Source: DATMER01 sp031390755
GTDB lineage: Bacteria > Acidobacteriota > Thermoanaerobaculia > Multivoradales > UBA5704
DNA: 64,000 nt
Assembly: GCA_031390755.1 (NCBI GenBank)
Contig: JANMTS010000097.1
Location: forward strand, 85,287-149,286
Direction of reading: 5' to 3'
Shown: one piece after another, positions 7,886-15,473 of the stretch
Position numbering within the stretch: the first letter of the stretch is position 1
Layout of the letters: every line of letters starts with the position of its first letter
Notes under the pieces: model-generated
Seen by the model: only the letters and a program-made list of their open reading frames with translations
Told to the model about the DNA's origin: nothing
Databases searched by the model: none
Made by a program: the position numbers and the translations under genes

Positions 7886-8389
7886 ATGAGTGAATCCGTT
7901 CCCCCCGAGATCCTTGGCAAATACGCGAAGTCGGTCGACCACATCGCCATCGCCGTCCCCGATCTGGAAGCGTCGATCAAGTTCTACACCGAGATCCTGG
8001 GCTTCCAGGTGCGCGAGCGCCGCGAGACCAAGGGCAAGACCACGGCCATGATCTCGGCCGTGATCGCGGCCGGCCCGGTGACGATGGTTCTTCTCCAGGG
8101 CACGACTCCCGAATCCCAGGTGTCGCGCTTCGTCGAGAACTACGGCGCGGGCGTCCAGCACGTGGCGATCGGCGTCGACAACCTGGTGGAGATGGCCGAC
8201 GAGCTCAAGAACGCGGGCGTCGAGTTCGACACCAACGTCATCGAGGGCGGCGGCCTGCGCCAGATCTTCAGCCACCGCGACAAGGGCTCCGGCATGATGT
8301 TCGAGTTCATCGAGCGGCTGGGCGGCGATTTCTCCGACGAGAGCGTCAAGAACCTGTTCGAGCAGCTCGAGCAGAAGGACGCTTATTGA
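7886..8389 (+). CDS. VOC-family (glyoxalase/HPPD-like) metalloprotein
   Basis: A 167-residue protein; GAGGAGACTCT precedes the ATG at 7886. It has a single pair of beta-alpha-beta-beta-beta units: VDHIAIAVPDLEASIKFYTEILGF opens the first and VQHVAIGVDNLVEMADELKNAGVEF the second, with MMFEFIE at the end. The expected metal ligands of the fold are visible: His in VDHIA, His in VQHVA and Glu in FEFIE. Relatives include methylmalonyl-CoA epimerase and one half of 4-hydroxyphenylpyruvate dioxygenase or hydroxymandelate synthase. The middle segment (LLQGTTPESQVSRFVENYGAGVQH) looks more like the dioxygenase branch, but those enzymes are about twice as long. It heads a tight operon with the aminotransferase 3 bp downstream, which suggests work on an aromatic 2-oxoacid; that is inference. 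Confidence 0.8.
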   Translation: MSESVPPEILGKYAKSVDHIAIAVPDLEASIKFYTEILGFQVRERRETKGKTTAMISAVIAAGPVTMVLLQGTTPESQVSRFVENYGAGVQHVAIGVDNLVEMADELKNAGVEFDTNVIEGGGLRQIFSHRDKGSGMMFEFIERLGGDFSDESVKNLFEQLEQKDAY

Positions 8390-8392
8390 GTC

Positions 8393-9667
8393 ATGGACGT
8401 AGCGCTCAAGGCCTGCTTCGGAGACCCCTCGCTGGAGGTGATGAACTTCCTCAATGAGGTGGTTCTGCGCTACCCCCAGGCCGTCTCCTTCGCGCCGGGC
8501 CGGCCGGCGGAGCGGCATTTCGACGTCGAGGGGAGCCTCGCGCAGGTCCCGCGCTACGTCGAGCACCGGACGGCGGAGACCGGCTGGGCGCCGGCCGCCG
8601 TCTGGAACGACCTGGGTCAGTACAACAAGACGAACGGGATCATCAACGGCCTGATCGCCCGCCAGCTCGCGCTGGACGAGGGGATCAAGGTCGATCCCGC
8701 CTCCATCGTGGTCACGGTCGGCTGCCAGGAAGGCATGACCGTCCTCCTGCTCGGCCTGTTCGAGCCCGGGGACGTGCTGCTGGTCAGCGATCCGACCTAC
8801 ATCGGCATCACCGGCCTGGCCACGATCATGGGCATCCCGGTGGTCGCGATCCCGACCGGGGAAAATGGCCTGGAAGCGGCGAAGGTGGCGGAAGCCATCG
8901 AGGCGGTCCGGCGCTCCGGCCGCCGCCCGCGGGCGGTCTACGACATCCCGGACTTCAACAACCCGCTCGGCACCCGCATGCCGCTCGAGGCGCGCCGCGA
9001 GCTGCTGCGCGTCGCCCGCGAGCAGGAGATCCTGATCCTCGAGGACAACCCCTACGGGATGTTCTCCTACGACGGCCATCCCCTGCCCACGCTCAAGGCG
9101 ATGGACGAGGACGGCCTGGTCATCTACATGGGGAGCTTCTCGAAGACCCTCTATCCCGGTCTGCGGGTGGGGTATCTGGTGGCGGACCAGAAAGTCGAGG
9201 CGAGAGCCGGCGGCCCGCCTACGACGCTGGCCGCGGAGCTGTCCAAGGTCAAGAGCCTGACCACCGTCACCAGCTCGCCGGTGACCCAGGCGGTGGTCGG
9301 AGCGGCGCTCCTCGAGCACGGCGGCTCGCTGCGCCGGCTGGTGGAGACCAAGCTGCCGTTCTACCGCGGCAACCGGGACGCCATGGTGACGGCGCTGGAG
9401 CGCGAGCTGGGTGAGTTGGCAGGCGTCAAGTGGAACCGGCCCGAGGGCGGCTTCTTCCTCACCCTGACGCTGCCGTTCGACTTCGACGAGCAGTGCCTCC
9501 AGTCCTGCGCCCGCGATCATGGCGTGATCGTCTGCCCGATGTCGTTCTTCTCCCTGGCCGGCGGCCGCGAGCGCGAGGTCCGCCTCTCGTTCAGCTACGT
9601 CACGCCGGAGCAGATCGACGACGGCATCCGCCGCTTCGCCGCGTTCGTGAAGGGGCGGCTCGCATGA
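8393..9667 (+). CDS. PLP-dependent class I/II aminotransferase, HpgT-like
   Basis: A 424-residue fold-type I aminotransferase. The Schiff-base lysine is K251 in GSFSKTLYPGLRVGY, and DIPDFNNPLGTRM supplies the conserved N-P of the active site. The N-terminal stretch LEVMNFLNEVVLRYPQAVSFAPGRP resembles 4-hydroxyphenylglycine and dihydroxyphenylglycine aminotransferases from glycopeptide pathways and the MocR/LysN branch without an HTH domain. It would move an amino group between a 2-oxoacid and an amino acid in the cytoplasm. The start lies 3 bp after the VOC stop, and the stop overlaps the next start (ATGA), so the three genes are translationally coupled. The amino-transfer chemistry is sure; the arylglycine assignment is moderate. 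Confidence 0.85.
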   Translation: MDVALKACFGDPSLEVMNFLNEVVLRYPQAVSFAPGRPAERHFDVEGSLAQVPRYVEHRTAETGWAPAAVWNDLGQYNKTNGIINGLIARQLALDEGIKVDPASIVVTVGCQEGMTVLLLGLFEPGDVLLVSDPTYIGITGLATIMGIPVVAIPTGENGLEAAKVAEAIEAVRRSGRRPRAVYDIPDFNNPLGTRMPLEARRELLRVAREQEILILEDNPYGMFSYDGHPLPTLKAMDEDGLVIYMGSFSKTLYPGLRVGYLVADQKVEARAGGPPTTLAAELSKVKSLTTVTSSPVTQAVVGAALLEHGGSLRRLVETKLPFYRGNRDAMVTALERELGELAGVKWNRPEGGFFLTLTLPFDFDEQCLQSCARDHGVIVCPMSFFSLAGGREREVRLSFSYVTPEQIDDGIRRFAAFVKGRLA

Positions 9668-10680
9668 AGAGGATCTCCGCCCAGGCGCTCGACGGTCTCA
9701 TGCGCGGCGCCCTGGTGCGGCGGGGCGTCTCCGACGAGCACGCGGGCTGGGTGGCCGGAGGCCTGCTGGAAGCCTCGCTGCGCGGCATCGACACCCACGG
9801 CGTCCGCCTGTTCTCCACCTACCTGGCCGAGCTGGACGGCGGCCGGAGCCGCGCCTGTCCGGCGATGGGCTGGCACGGCGAGGCCAGGGCCGTCCGGGTG
9901 CTGGACGCCGGCGGCGCCCTGGGCCTGGTCGCCGGCCGCACGGCCTGCGCCGAGGCGGTGCGGCTCGCCCGGGACAACGGCGTCGGCGTGGTCTCGGTGC
10001 GCAACTCGAACCACTTCGGCGCGGCCTCCGTCTACACCCTGGAGATGGCCCGCCAGGGGGCGCTGGGGATGTCCTTCACCAACAGCGACGCCCTGGTGGC
10101 GCCGTTCCTGGGCCTGACCCCGCTCTTCGGCACCAACCCGATCTCCATGGCGGTCGAGGCGGAGGGCGGCGACGCCTTCTGCGCCGACTTCGCCACGAGC
10201 CAGGTCTCCTACTCGAAGGTGAAGCACAACCGCGCGCACGGCCTGCCCGTCGATCCGTCCTGGACCGTCGGTCCAACCGAGGGGACCGGCGGGGACGCCC
10301 TGCGTCCGCTCGGCGCCGGCAGCGGCCACAAGGGGCACTGCCTCGGGATGATGGTCGAGATCCTCTGCGCGCTGCTCGCGGGCGCGCCGCTCGACCACGA
10401 GCTGTCCCACCTCTACGCGCCGCCCTACGACGAGCCGCGCCAGGTGGCCCATCTCTTCCTCGCCTTCGACCTCGCGGCGTTCCGCGAGCCGGGCGGCTTC
10501 CGCTCCGACCTCAGCCGGTTCCTGGGGATCGTGCGCGAGCAGCCGTCCGCCCTCGGGGATCAGCCGGTGAGGGTGCCGGGAGATCCGGAAGCCGAGGCCA
10601 TGGCGGAGCGCTTCCGCGAGGGGATTCCGGTCACGGACGAGGAGGCGGCGCTGTTCGAAGAGCTGGAGGCGAAGGCCTGA
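9664..10680 (+). CDS. Ldh2-family malate/L-lactate-type 2-hydroxyacid dehydrogenase
   Basis: A 338-residue protein of the type-2 (Ldh2/YlbC/AllD) NAD(P)-dependent dehydrogenases. Family marks are RGIDTHGVRLF near residue 38, the conserved SNHFGAASVYT with the catalytic His, and FGTNPISMAVEA for the nucleotide pocket. Such enzymes interconvert 2-hydroxyacids and 2-oxoacids (malate, lactate, ureidoglycolate, 2,3-diketogulonate). The ATG overlaps the aminotransferase stop by four bases. Between a hydroxyphenylpyruvate-dioxygenase-like protein and a transaminase, it could supply the oxoacid that is transaminated, doing the job done by an FMN hydroxymandelate oxidase in known hydroxyphenylglycine pathways. 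The dehydrogenase family is clear; the substrate is inferred. Confidence 0.88.
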   Translation: MKRISAQALDGLMRGALVRRGVSDEHAGWVAGGLLEASLRGIDTHGVRLFSTYLAELDGGRSRACPAMGWHGEARAVRVLDAGGALGLVAGRTACAEAVRLARDNGVGVVSVRNSNHFGAASVYTLEMARQGALGMSFTNSDALVAPFLGLTPLFGTNPISMAVEAEGGDAFCADFATSQVSYSKVKHNRAHGLPVDPSWTVGPTEGTGGDALRPLGAGSGHKGHCLGMMVEILCALLAGAPLDHELSHLYAPPYDEPRQVAHLFLAFDLAAFREPGGFRSDLSRFLGIVREQPSALGDQPVRVPGDPEAEAMAERFREGIPVTDEEAALFEELEAKA

Positions 10681-10710
10681 GGGGGATGTCTTGAACGTGC
10701 GGCCTGACCT

Positions 10711-10777
10711 CTTCGAATCCTCACCCCCCATCCCCCTCTCCCGGGGGGAGAGGGGGCCAGGGGGTGAGGACTCGAAG
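10711..10777. repeat. MITE-like long palindrome R1
   Basis: A 67-bp near-perfect hairpin. The outer arms CTTCGAATCCTCACCCCC (10711-10728) and GGGGGTGAGGACTCGAAG (10760-10777) are inverted with one mismatch, and the core is CCCCCTCTCCCGGGGGGAG. It sits between the Ldh2 gene and the peptidase gene, and its right end nearly touches the peptidase start. It may also act as a transcript end. Same family as the elements at 11426 and 14803. Confidence 0.75.
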
Positions 10778-10779
10778 CG

Positions 10780-11379
10780 ATGCATCCTCGAATGAGCACT
10801 CCCGCCGGGATCCCTCCGAAGCGCCGCTTCTTCCGGGTTGTGCGGTTCCTCCGCCTGCTTCTGGTCTTTCTCCTCCTCGCCGCCCTGACCGGCTGGCTCT
10901 GGCCGCTGCTCAAGAACGGCCTCCGCTTCGTGCGGCTGATGCGCGAGCCCATGCCGGCGGTCCTGCCGGTGCCGGTCGAAGGCGTTCAACCCGAGGATCT
11001 GACCGACACCTGGGGCGCGGCGCGCAGCCACGGCCGCAGCCACGAGGGCATCGACATCTTCGCGCCGCGCAACACCCAGGTGCTGGCTGCCACCCACGGC
11101 ATCGTGACGCGCCGCGGGTGGAACAACCTCGGCGGCCGGGTGATCTCGGTGATGGGGCCGGGCGGCGTCTCGCACTACTACGCCCACCTCGAAGAGTGGG
11201 ACCTGCCGGACGCGGGCGACTGGGTGGAGGCGGGTCAGGTGCTCGGCTACGTCGGCGACTCCGGCAACGCGAAGGGCACGCCGACCCATCTGCACTATGG
11301 CCTCTACGAGAGACCGGGCGGGGCGATCAACCCCTATCCGTTGCTCAAGATCCCGTCCGGATCCGATTCCAACCGCTGA
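10780..11379 (+). CDS. M23-family (LytM-like) peptidase, membrane-anchored
   Basis: A 199-residue protein. Residues about 20-45 (FFRVVRFLRLLLVFLLLAALTGWLW) make an N-terminal membrane anchor, so the catalytic domain should face the periplasm. The zinc-site motifs are complete: HEGIDIF (H-x3-D), HYYAHLE and HLHYGLY (H-x-H). Glycines in GTPTHLHYGL follow the LytM pattern. Peptidases of this type cut peptide cross-links in peptidoglycan or regulate amidases. The start could also be the ATG at 10792 (MSTPAG); no strong Shine-Dalgarno sequence is visible because the preceding 70 bp are the palindromic repeat R1. It stands alone. Confidence 0.88.
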   Translation: MHPRMSTPAGIPPKRRFFRVVRFLRLLLVFLLLAALTGWLWPLLKNGLRFVRLMREPMPAVLPVPVEGVQPEDLTDTWGAARSHGRSHEGIDIFAPRNTQVLAATHGIVTRRGWNNLGGRVISVMGPGGVSHYYAHLEEWDLPDAGDWVEAGQVLGYVGDSGNAKGTPTHLHYGLYERPGGAINPYPLLKIPSGSDSNR

Positions 11380-11425
11380 CGCACGGCAGTGCAGGCGCCG
11401 CCGGGCGGGTGGCTATTCCGGGGAG

Positions 11426-11640
11426 GGTGTCGCGGGGAGTCCTCACCCCCTGGCCCCCTCTCCCGGGGGGAGAGGGGGAACCCCCACCCGTTCTGCTCAC
11501 CGAGCTCTGTTTCCTGCTTCCTGCTTTCTGTTTCTGTTTTCTGCTTCTGTTTTCTGTTTTTGGGCGGTGGCGCCCCTCTCCCGGGGGCGGGGGGCCGGGA
11601 GATGGGAGAGGGGACGGGGGTGAGGACTCCGCGCGCTACA
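11426..11640. repeat. MITE-like composite repeat R2
   Basis: A 215-bp element with 25-bp inverted ends (11426-11450 and 11616-11640, 21 of 25 positions pairing), both ending in GAGTCCTCACCCCC or its complement. Inside are the CCCCCTCTCCCGGGGGGAG palindrome, a pyrimidine tract of CTGCTT/CTGTTT units (about 11510-11560) and TTTTTGGGCGGTGGCGCCCC. It fills most of the gap between the peptidase gene and the DUF523 gene. Its right end reaches into the probable -10 box (TACACT, 11637-11642) of the next gene. Confidence 0.7.
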
Positions 11641-11648
11641 CTCTCCTC

Positions 11649-12647
11649 ATGGAAGTCCACGCCAGCCCGCCTCCGCGCCTCCTGAGAGTCGGCGTCTCTG
11701 CCTGCCTGCTCGGCGAGGAGGTGCGCTACAACGGCGGCCACAAGCGCGACCCCTTCCTGACCGACATGCTCGGCAGGTACGTGGAGTGGGTGCCCGTCTG
11801 CCCCGAGGTCGAGATCGGCCTCGGCACCCCGCGGCCCGCCATGCGCCTCGTGCGCATCGGTGGGACTGCCGGCGATACCGGCGAAATTCACCTGATCACG
11901 CCCGAGACCGGCGCCGACCACACGGCCGCCATGCGCGAGTACTCCGCGCGGCGCGTCGAGGAGCTGGGCGCCGAGCGCCTGGCGGGCTACATCCTCAAGA
12001 AGGACTCGCCGAGCTGCGGCATGGAGCGCGTCAAGCTCTATCCCGCAGAGACCGGCGGTATGCCGGTCAAGTCGACGCGCGGCCTGTTCGCCGACGCGCT
12101 CCTGAGCCGCCATCCCGACCTGCCGGTCGAGGAGGAGGGCCGCCTCAACGATCCGCTCCTGCGCGAGAGCTTCGTGACCCGGATCTTCCTCCGCGACCGC
12201 TGGCTGCGGGCCGAAGCCGAGGGCTGGACCCGCGCCGCGCTGATGCGTTTCCATGAGCACCACAAGTTCCTCTTCCTGGCCCGCAACCAGGCCGGCATGC
12301 GGCGCCTCGGGCGTCTCCTTGGGGACTCGGGCAAGAAGGACAGTCCGGAAGACCTCGCCCGCGCCTACCTCGCCGGGATGACCGGGATCCTGCGCCGCGC
12401 GCCCACCCGCCGCGGCCACACCAACGCGCTCTACCACCTGGCCGGCTTCGTCACCGACCGCGTCGACGACGGCGACCGCCGCGAGCTGATCGAGTCGATC
12501 GAGCGCTACCGCGCCGGCCTGCTGCCGCTGATCGTGCCCGTGACTCTCCTGCGCCACCACGTGCGCCGGCTCGACGTCGAGTACCTCCGCGGCCAGATCT
12601 ACCTGGACCCCCATCCCCGGGAGCTGATGCTGCTGAATCACGTCTAA
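11649..12647 (+). CDS. DUF523-DUF1722 fusion protein
   Basis: A 332-residue protein. Residues about 13-155 are DUF523 (VGVSACLLGEEVRYNGGHK, CPEVEIGLGTPR, KKDSPSCGMERVKLY), with conserved cysteines in SACLLG, PVCPEV and SPSCG. Residues about 190-305 are DUF1722/YbgA (RWLRAEAEGW, MRFHEHHKFLFLARNQ, HTNALYHLAGFVTDRV). This fusion is widespread; the biochemical role is unproven. It often lies next to DNA photolyase or MerR genes in other genomes, but here it stands alone. The ATG lies 6 bases behind a TACACT -10 box without a Shine-Dalgarno sequence, so the message is probably leaderless, and that box lies partly in the end of repeat R2. Confidence 0.88.
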   Translation: MEVHASPPPRLLRVGVSACLLGEEVRYNGGHKRDPFLTDMLGRYVEWVPVCPEVEIGLGTPRPAMRLVRIGGTAGDTGEIHLITPETGADHTAAMREYSARRVEELGAERLAGYILKKDSPSCGMERVKLYPAETGGMPVKSTRGLFADALLSRHPDLPVEEEGRLNDPLLRESFVTRIFLRDRWLRAEAEGWTRAALMRFHEHHKFLFLARNQAGMRRLGRLLGDSGKKDSPEDLARAYLAGMTGILRRAPTRRGHTNALYHLAGFVTDRVDDGDRRELIESIERYRAGLLPLIVPVTLLRHHVRRLDVEYLRGQIYLDPHPRELMLLNHV

Positions 12648-12775
12648 CTGTGCAGGTGTGTAACGAACCCCGGGCCACGATCGCCGGGATTGCCGGGATT
12701 GCCGGGACCGCCCTGGTTGCGGGCCGGACGCCGATGCGTCATCATCGATACTCTCCGAGGAGAAACCCCCTACCC

Positions 12776-13684
12776 ATGAGGCACACCATGAGACAGCCAG
12801 ACCCGCGCATCCAGCGCATCGTGCTTTCCGTCGTCATCGTCGCAATGGGCGCTCTGAGCGCCCTGCCCGCCGCCGCCGGCATCCACTACAAGGCCGTGAC
12901 GAAGACGGAGGACCCGCAGACCAAGGGCGGCTCGATCGAGGTCGAGGGCTGGGTCTCCGGCGACAAGGCGCGCGTGGAGTTCAAGGAGAGCGCCAATCCC
13001 ATGGCCCCGACGGGCACCTGGATCCTGACCAGGGACGGCGGCAAGACGATGTACATGGTCGACCCGAAAGAGAAGACCTACGCCGAGTGGAACCTGCAGG
13101 CCATGCTGGGCGCGGCCGGCGCCGTCATGAACGGCATGGGGCCGCTGCTCAAGATCGAGTTCACCACCCCGAAGGTCGAGACGCTCCTGGACGAGGCCGG
13201 CCCCGCCCTCGTGGGCCTGCCGACGCGCCACTACCGCCACCGGACCACCTATGTCACCAAGGTCCGCGTGCTGGGCATGGCGAACGAGTCCAGCGTGGTC
13301 TCCGAGCAGGAGATCTGGACGACCGACAAGCTGACCGACGTCGGGCTCGGCGTCTGGCTGCGCAACGATCCTCCCCCGACCGGCAACGAGCAGTTCGACA
13401 AGCTCCTCGCCGCGGAGATGGGCAAGACGGAGGGCTTCCCGCTCAAGTCCGTGACCGTGACCACCACGACCCAGAAGAAGGGCAACAAGCAGTCGGTGAG
13501 CCGCACCACCATGGAAGTCACGCAGCTCGACATCAACGCCAACGTGCCGGGCTCCTCGTTCGAGATCCCCGCCGGCTACAAGGAGACGGAGATGACTCCG
13601 GTGGCCGAGGGAGACGGCGGCGAGGACGGCGGCCTGGGCGCGCTCCTGCGCGGGCGCAACAAGAAGCCCAACGACGGAAACTGA
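12776..13684 (+). CDS. Secreted DUF4412-type protein
   Basis: A 302-residue exported protein. The start at 12776 (or ATG 12788) gives a signal peptide, IVLSVVIVAMGALSALPAAAG. Mature segments such as VEGWVSGDKARVEFKES, TWILTRDGGKTMYMVDPKEKTYAEW and SSFEIPAGYKETEM follow the DUF4412 pattern: an antiparallel beta sheet binding an unknown ligand, with a late conserved FEIPxGY. Family function is unknown. A GAGGAG lies 12 bases before the chosen ATG. A 9-bp tandem (GATTGCCGG, near 12690) lies upstream. The DUF4920 gene follows 30 bp downstream and is probably co-transcribed. Confidence 0.75.
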   Translation: MRHTMRQPDPRIQRIVLSVVIVAMGALSALPAAAGIHYKAVTKTEDPQTKGGSIEVEGWVSGDKARVEFKESANPMAPTGTWILTRDGGKTMYMVDPKEKTYAEWNLQAMLGAAGAVMNGMGPLLKIEFTTPKVETLLDEAGPALVGLPTRHYRHRTTYVTKVRVLGMANESSVVSEQEIWTTDKLTDVGLGVWLRNDPPPTGNEQFDKLLAAEMGKTEGFPLKSVTVTTTTQKKGNKQSVSRTTMEVTQLDINANVPGSSFEIPAGYKETEMTPVAEGDGGEDGGLGALLRGRNKKPNDGN

Positions 13685-13714
13685 TTGAATATGAGACGAG
13701 AGGAGAGCAAGACC

Positions 13715-14194
13715 ATGATTCGACGCGCACGCCGGGCAATATGGATGGGAGCCGTTCTGGCCCTGGTGCTGGCCGTGGGCCCGACCTGGGCCGGCGAGAC
13801 GCTGGGCGATGGCGTGACCGCCGCCGAAACCACTTCGATCGCCAAGATCCTGGCGGACCCGGACGCCTACGTCGGCAAGACCCTCCGCATCGAGGGCAAG
13901 GTGATGGACGTCTGCCCGATGAAGGGCTGCTGGATGGACCTGGCGCAGGAGGACGGCAAAGCGATGCTGCGGGTGAAGGTGGACGACGGCGTGATCGTCT
14001 TCCCCGCGACCTCGAAGGGCAAGCTCGCGGCGGCCGAGGGGGTGCTCGAGTCGATCCCCATGGAGCGCGACCGCTACGTCGCCTGGATGGAGCATCTGGC
14101 CGAGGAGCGGGGCGACACCTTCGACGCCGCCTCCGTGGGCGCGGGCCCGTTCCGCATCCTCCAGCTCAAGGGCACCGGGGCGAAGCTCGATTGA
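13715..14194 (+). CDS. Secreted DUF4920-like protein
   Basis: A 159-residue protein starting at MIRRARR; AGGAG lies 9 bases before that ATG. A signal peptide (WMGAVLALVLAVGPTWAG) is followed by an OB-fold-like domain: ILADPDAYVGKTLRIEGKVMDVCPMKGCWMDL. The two Cys with Met in VCPMKGCWM are the hallmark of DUF4920/nucleotide-binding-like exported proteins and may bind metal or form a disulfide. Function is unknown. Its stop overlaps the TTG start of the Nudix gene, so the two are translationally coupled. Confidence 0.75.
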   Translation: MIRRARRAIWMGAVLALVLAVGPTWAGETLGDGVTAAETTSIAKILADPDAYVGKTLRIEGKVMDVCPMKGCWMDLAQEDGKAMLRVKVDDGVIVFPATSKGKLAAAEGVLESIPMERDRYVAWMEHLAEERGDTFDAASVGAGPFRILQLKGTGAKLD

Positions 14195-14763
14195 GCGACC
14201 GGTCCGAGCCGTCCGAGAGGGGCTCCGGAACGGCCGGGCTTCTCGAAACCCGCGAGATCTTCAAGGGACGGACGGTCCACCTCGTCGTGGACCGCGTCCG
14301 CCTGCCCAACGACAAGGTGATGAACGTCGAGCTGGTTCATCACAAGGGAGCGGTGGCCGTCGTTCCGCTGATGGGGGACGACGTTCTGATGGTGCGCCAG
14401 TACCGTCACGCCACCGGCGGCTGGCTCCTGGAGATCCCCGCGGGAACCCTGGAGCCCGGCGAGGCCCCGGAAGCCTGCGCCCTCCGCGAAACCGAGGAAG
14501 AGACCGGCCATCGTCCCGCCGAGCTGGAGTCCCTGGGCTGGATCTGGCCCACCCCCGGCTTCTGCGACGAGAAGATCTGGCTCTTCCTCGCCAGAGGCCT
14601 CGTCGAGACCCAGCAGGGCCTGGACGAGGACGAGGTTCTGGAGCTGGAGCGCATCCCCCTGAAGGACGCCATCGCGAAAGCCGCCAGCGGCGAGCTGAAC
14701 GACGGCAAGAGCATCTGCGCGCTGCTGCGGGTGGCTCACCGGCTGGGGATGGACGGAGGGTAG
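14191..14763 (+). CDS. Nudix hydrolase, ADP-ribose pyrophosphatase type
   Basis: A 190-residue protein with a complete Nudix box: GTLEPGEAPEACALRETEEETG fits G-x5-E-x7-REUXEEXGU. The preceding MVRQYRH and LLEIPAG are typical of ADP-sugar pyrophosphatases (NudF group), which split ADP-ribose to AMP and ribose 5-phosphate. The protein is cytoplasmic. The TTG start at 14191 overlaps the upstream stop (TTGA), the only start that brings in the N-terminal LLETREIFKGRTVHLVVDRV segment expected for the family. It is the end of a three-gene operon with two exported proteins of unknown function. Confidence 0.88.
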   Translation: MSDRSEPSERGSGTAGLLETREIFKGRTVHLVVDRVRLPNDKVMNVELVHHKGAVAVVPLMGDDVLMVRQYRHATGGWLLEIPAGTLEPGEAPEACALRETEEETGHRPAELESLGWIWPTPGFCDEKIWLFLARGLVETQQGLDEDEVLELERIPLKDAIAKAASGELNDGKSICALLRVAHRLGMDGG

Positions 14764-14802
14764 GAGGGCGCGGTGTAGGGACGTTCCCCGGGGGAACGGA
14801 AG

Positions 14803-14970
14803 GTTGGCGCTTCGAATCCTCACCCCCTAACCCCCTCTCCCGGGGGGAGAGGGGGAACCAGCATCAGCTCCGCGCCTCCAACGTCCCTGCTTCTGCCTTT
14901 GCTTTTGGGTGGTGGCGCCCCCTCTCCCCTCGGGAGAGGGGGACGGGGGGTGAGGATTCGGAGCGCCAAC
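14803..14970. repeat. MITE-like composite repeat R3
   Basis: A 168-bp element bounded by 25-bp inverted repeats (14803-14827 and 14946-14970) with one mismatch. The outer arms read GTTGGCGCTTCGAATCC and its complement. The inside matches R2: the CCCCCTCTCCCGGGGGGAG palindrome, a CTGCTTCTGC tract, then TTTTGGGTGGTGGCGCCCC. A separate palindrome (CGTTCCCCGGGGGAACG) lies just before it at about 14782-14798. No transposase is encoded, so it is non-autonomous. Confidence 0.78.
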
Positions 14971-14999
14971 CTCTGGAACCTACCTACTCTTCCGCAGCG

Positions 15000-15392
15000 A
15001 GGCAACCTGCAACAAATAACCTCTCCTCGGCGCCGGGCAACGTTTCCTTTGCAACAGGAAAGGTTGAGTTGCAACAAATAAGCTTTCCCGATGACCGGGA
15101 GACCTTATTTGTTGCAGGTCAGGCTTATTTGTTGCAACTTGACCTTGAGTTGCAACAAGGAAGGTTTCCCGGTGAGCGGGAGAGTTTTCCCTGTTGCAAC
15201 TCAACCTCTTCTTGTTGCAAGTCGAGCTTATTTGTTGCAAAGAGACCTTGAGTTGCAACAGAGAAGGAGTCCCGGGCCGCGGGAAGACGTTCCCGGTGAG
15301 CGGGAAGACTCTCCCGATGGCCGGGTGAGCCTCTTTGTTGCAACTCGGCGCCGCTTTGTTGCAGATCGAGCCCGTTTGTTGCAGGTCGCTTC
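15000..15392. repeat. Phased ~20.7-bp repeat array B (TTTGTTGCAAC units)
   Basis: Nineteen units without a gene. Most have the core TTTGTTGCAA or its complement; others have an alternative core TCCCGGTGAGCGGGA. Core positions are near 15009, 15032, 15051, 15071, 15093, 15114, 15134, 15152, 15174, 15196, 15217, 15237, 15255, 15276, 15298, 15318, 15340, 15361 and 15381, a mean of 20.7 bp. Neighbouring units in opposite orientation form perfect hairpins, for example TTGTTGCAACT (from 15130) with AGTTGCAACAA (from 15148). The array lies directly before the restriction-modification pseudogene. Confidence 0.75.
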
Positions 15393-15473
15393 GCCCTGCT
15401 CCGCTTTGCGGCCTTCCGATCTCCCCGGCGGGCGGGCCGAGCCCTCCGGAGGTAGGTTACACTTCAACGCTCT

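Noticed and set aside
15000..15392. CRISPR array
   Set aside because: The units step by about 21 bp with no constant repeat of 25-40 bp and no spacers of similar length, and no cas genes are present. The same holds for the arrays at 1783 and 48758.
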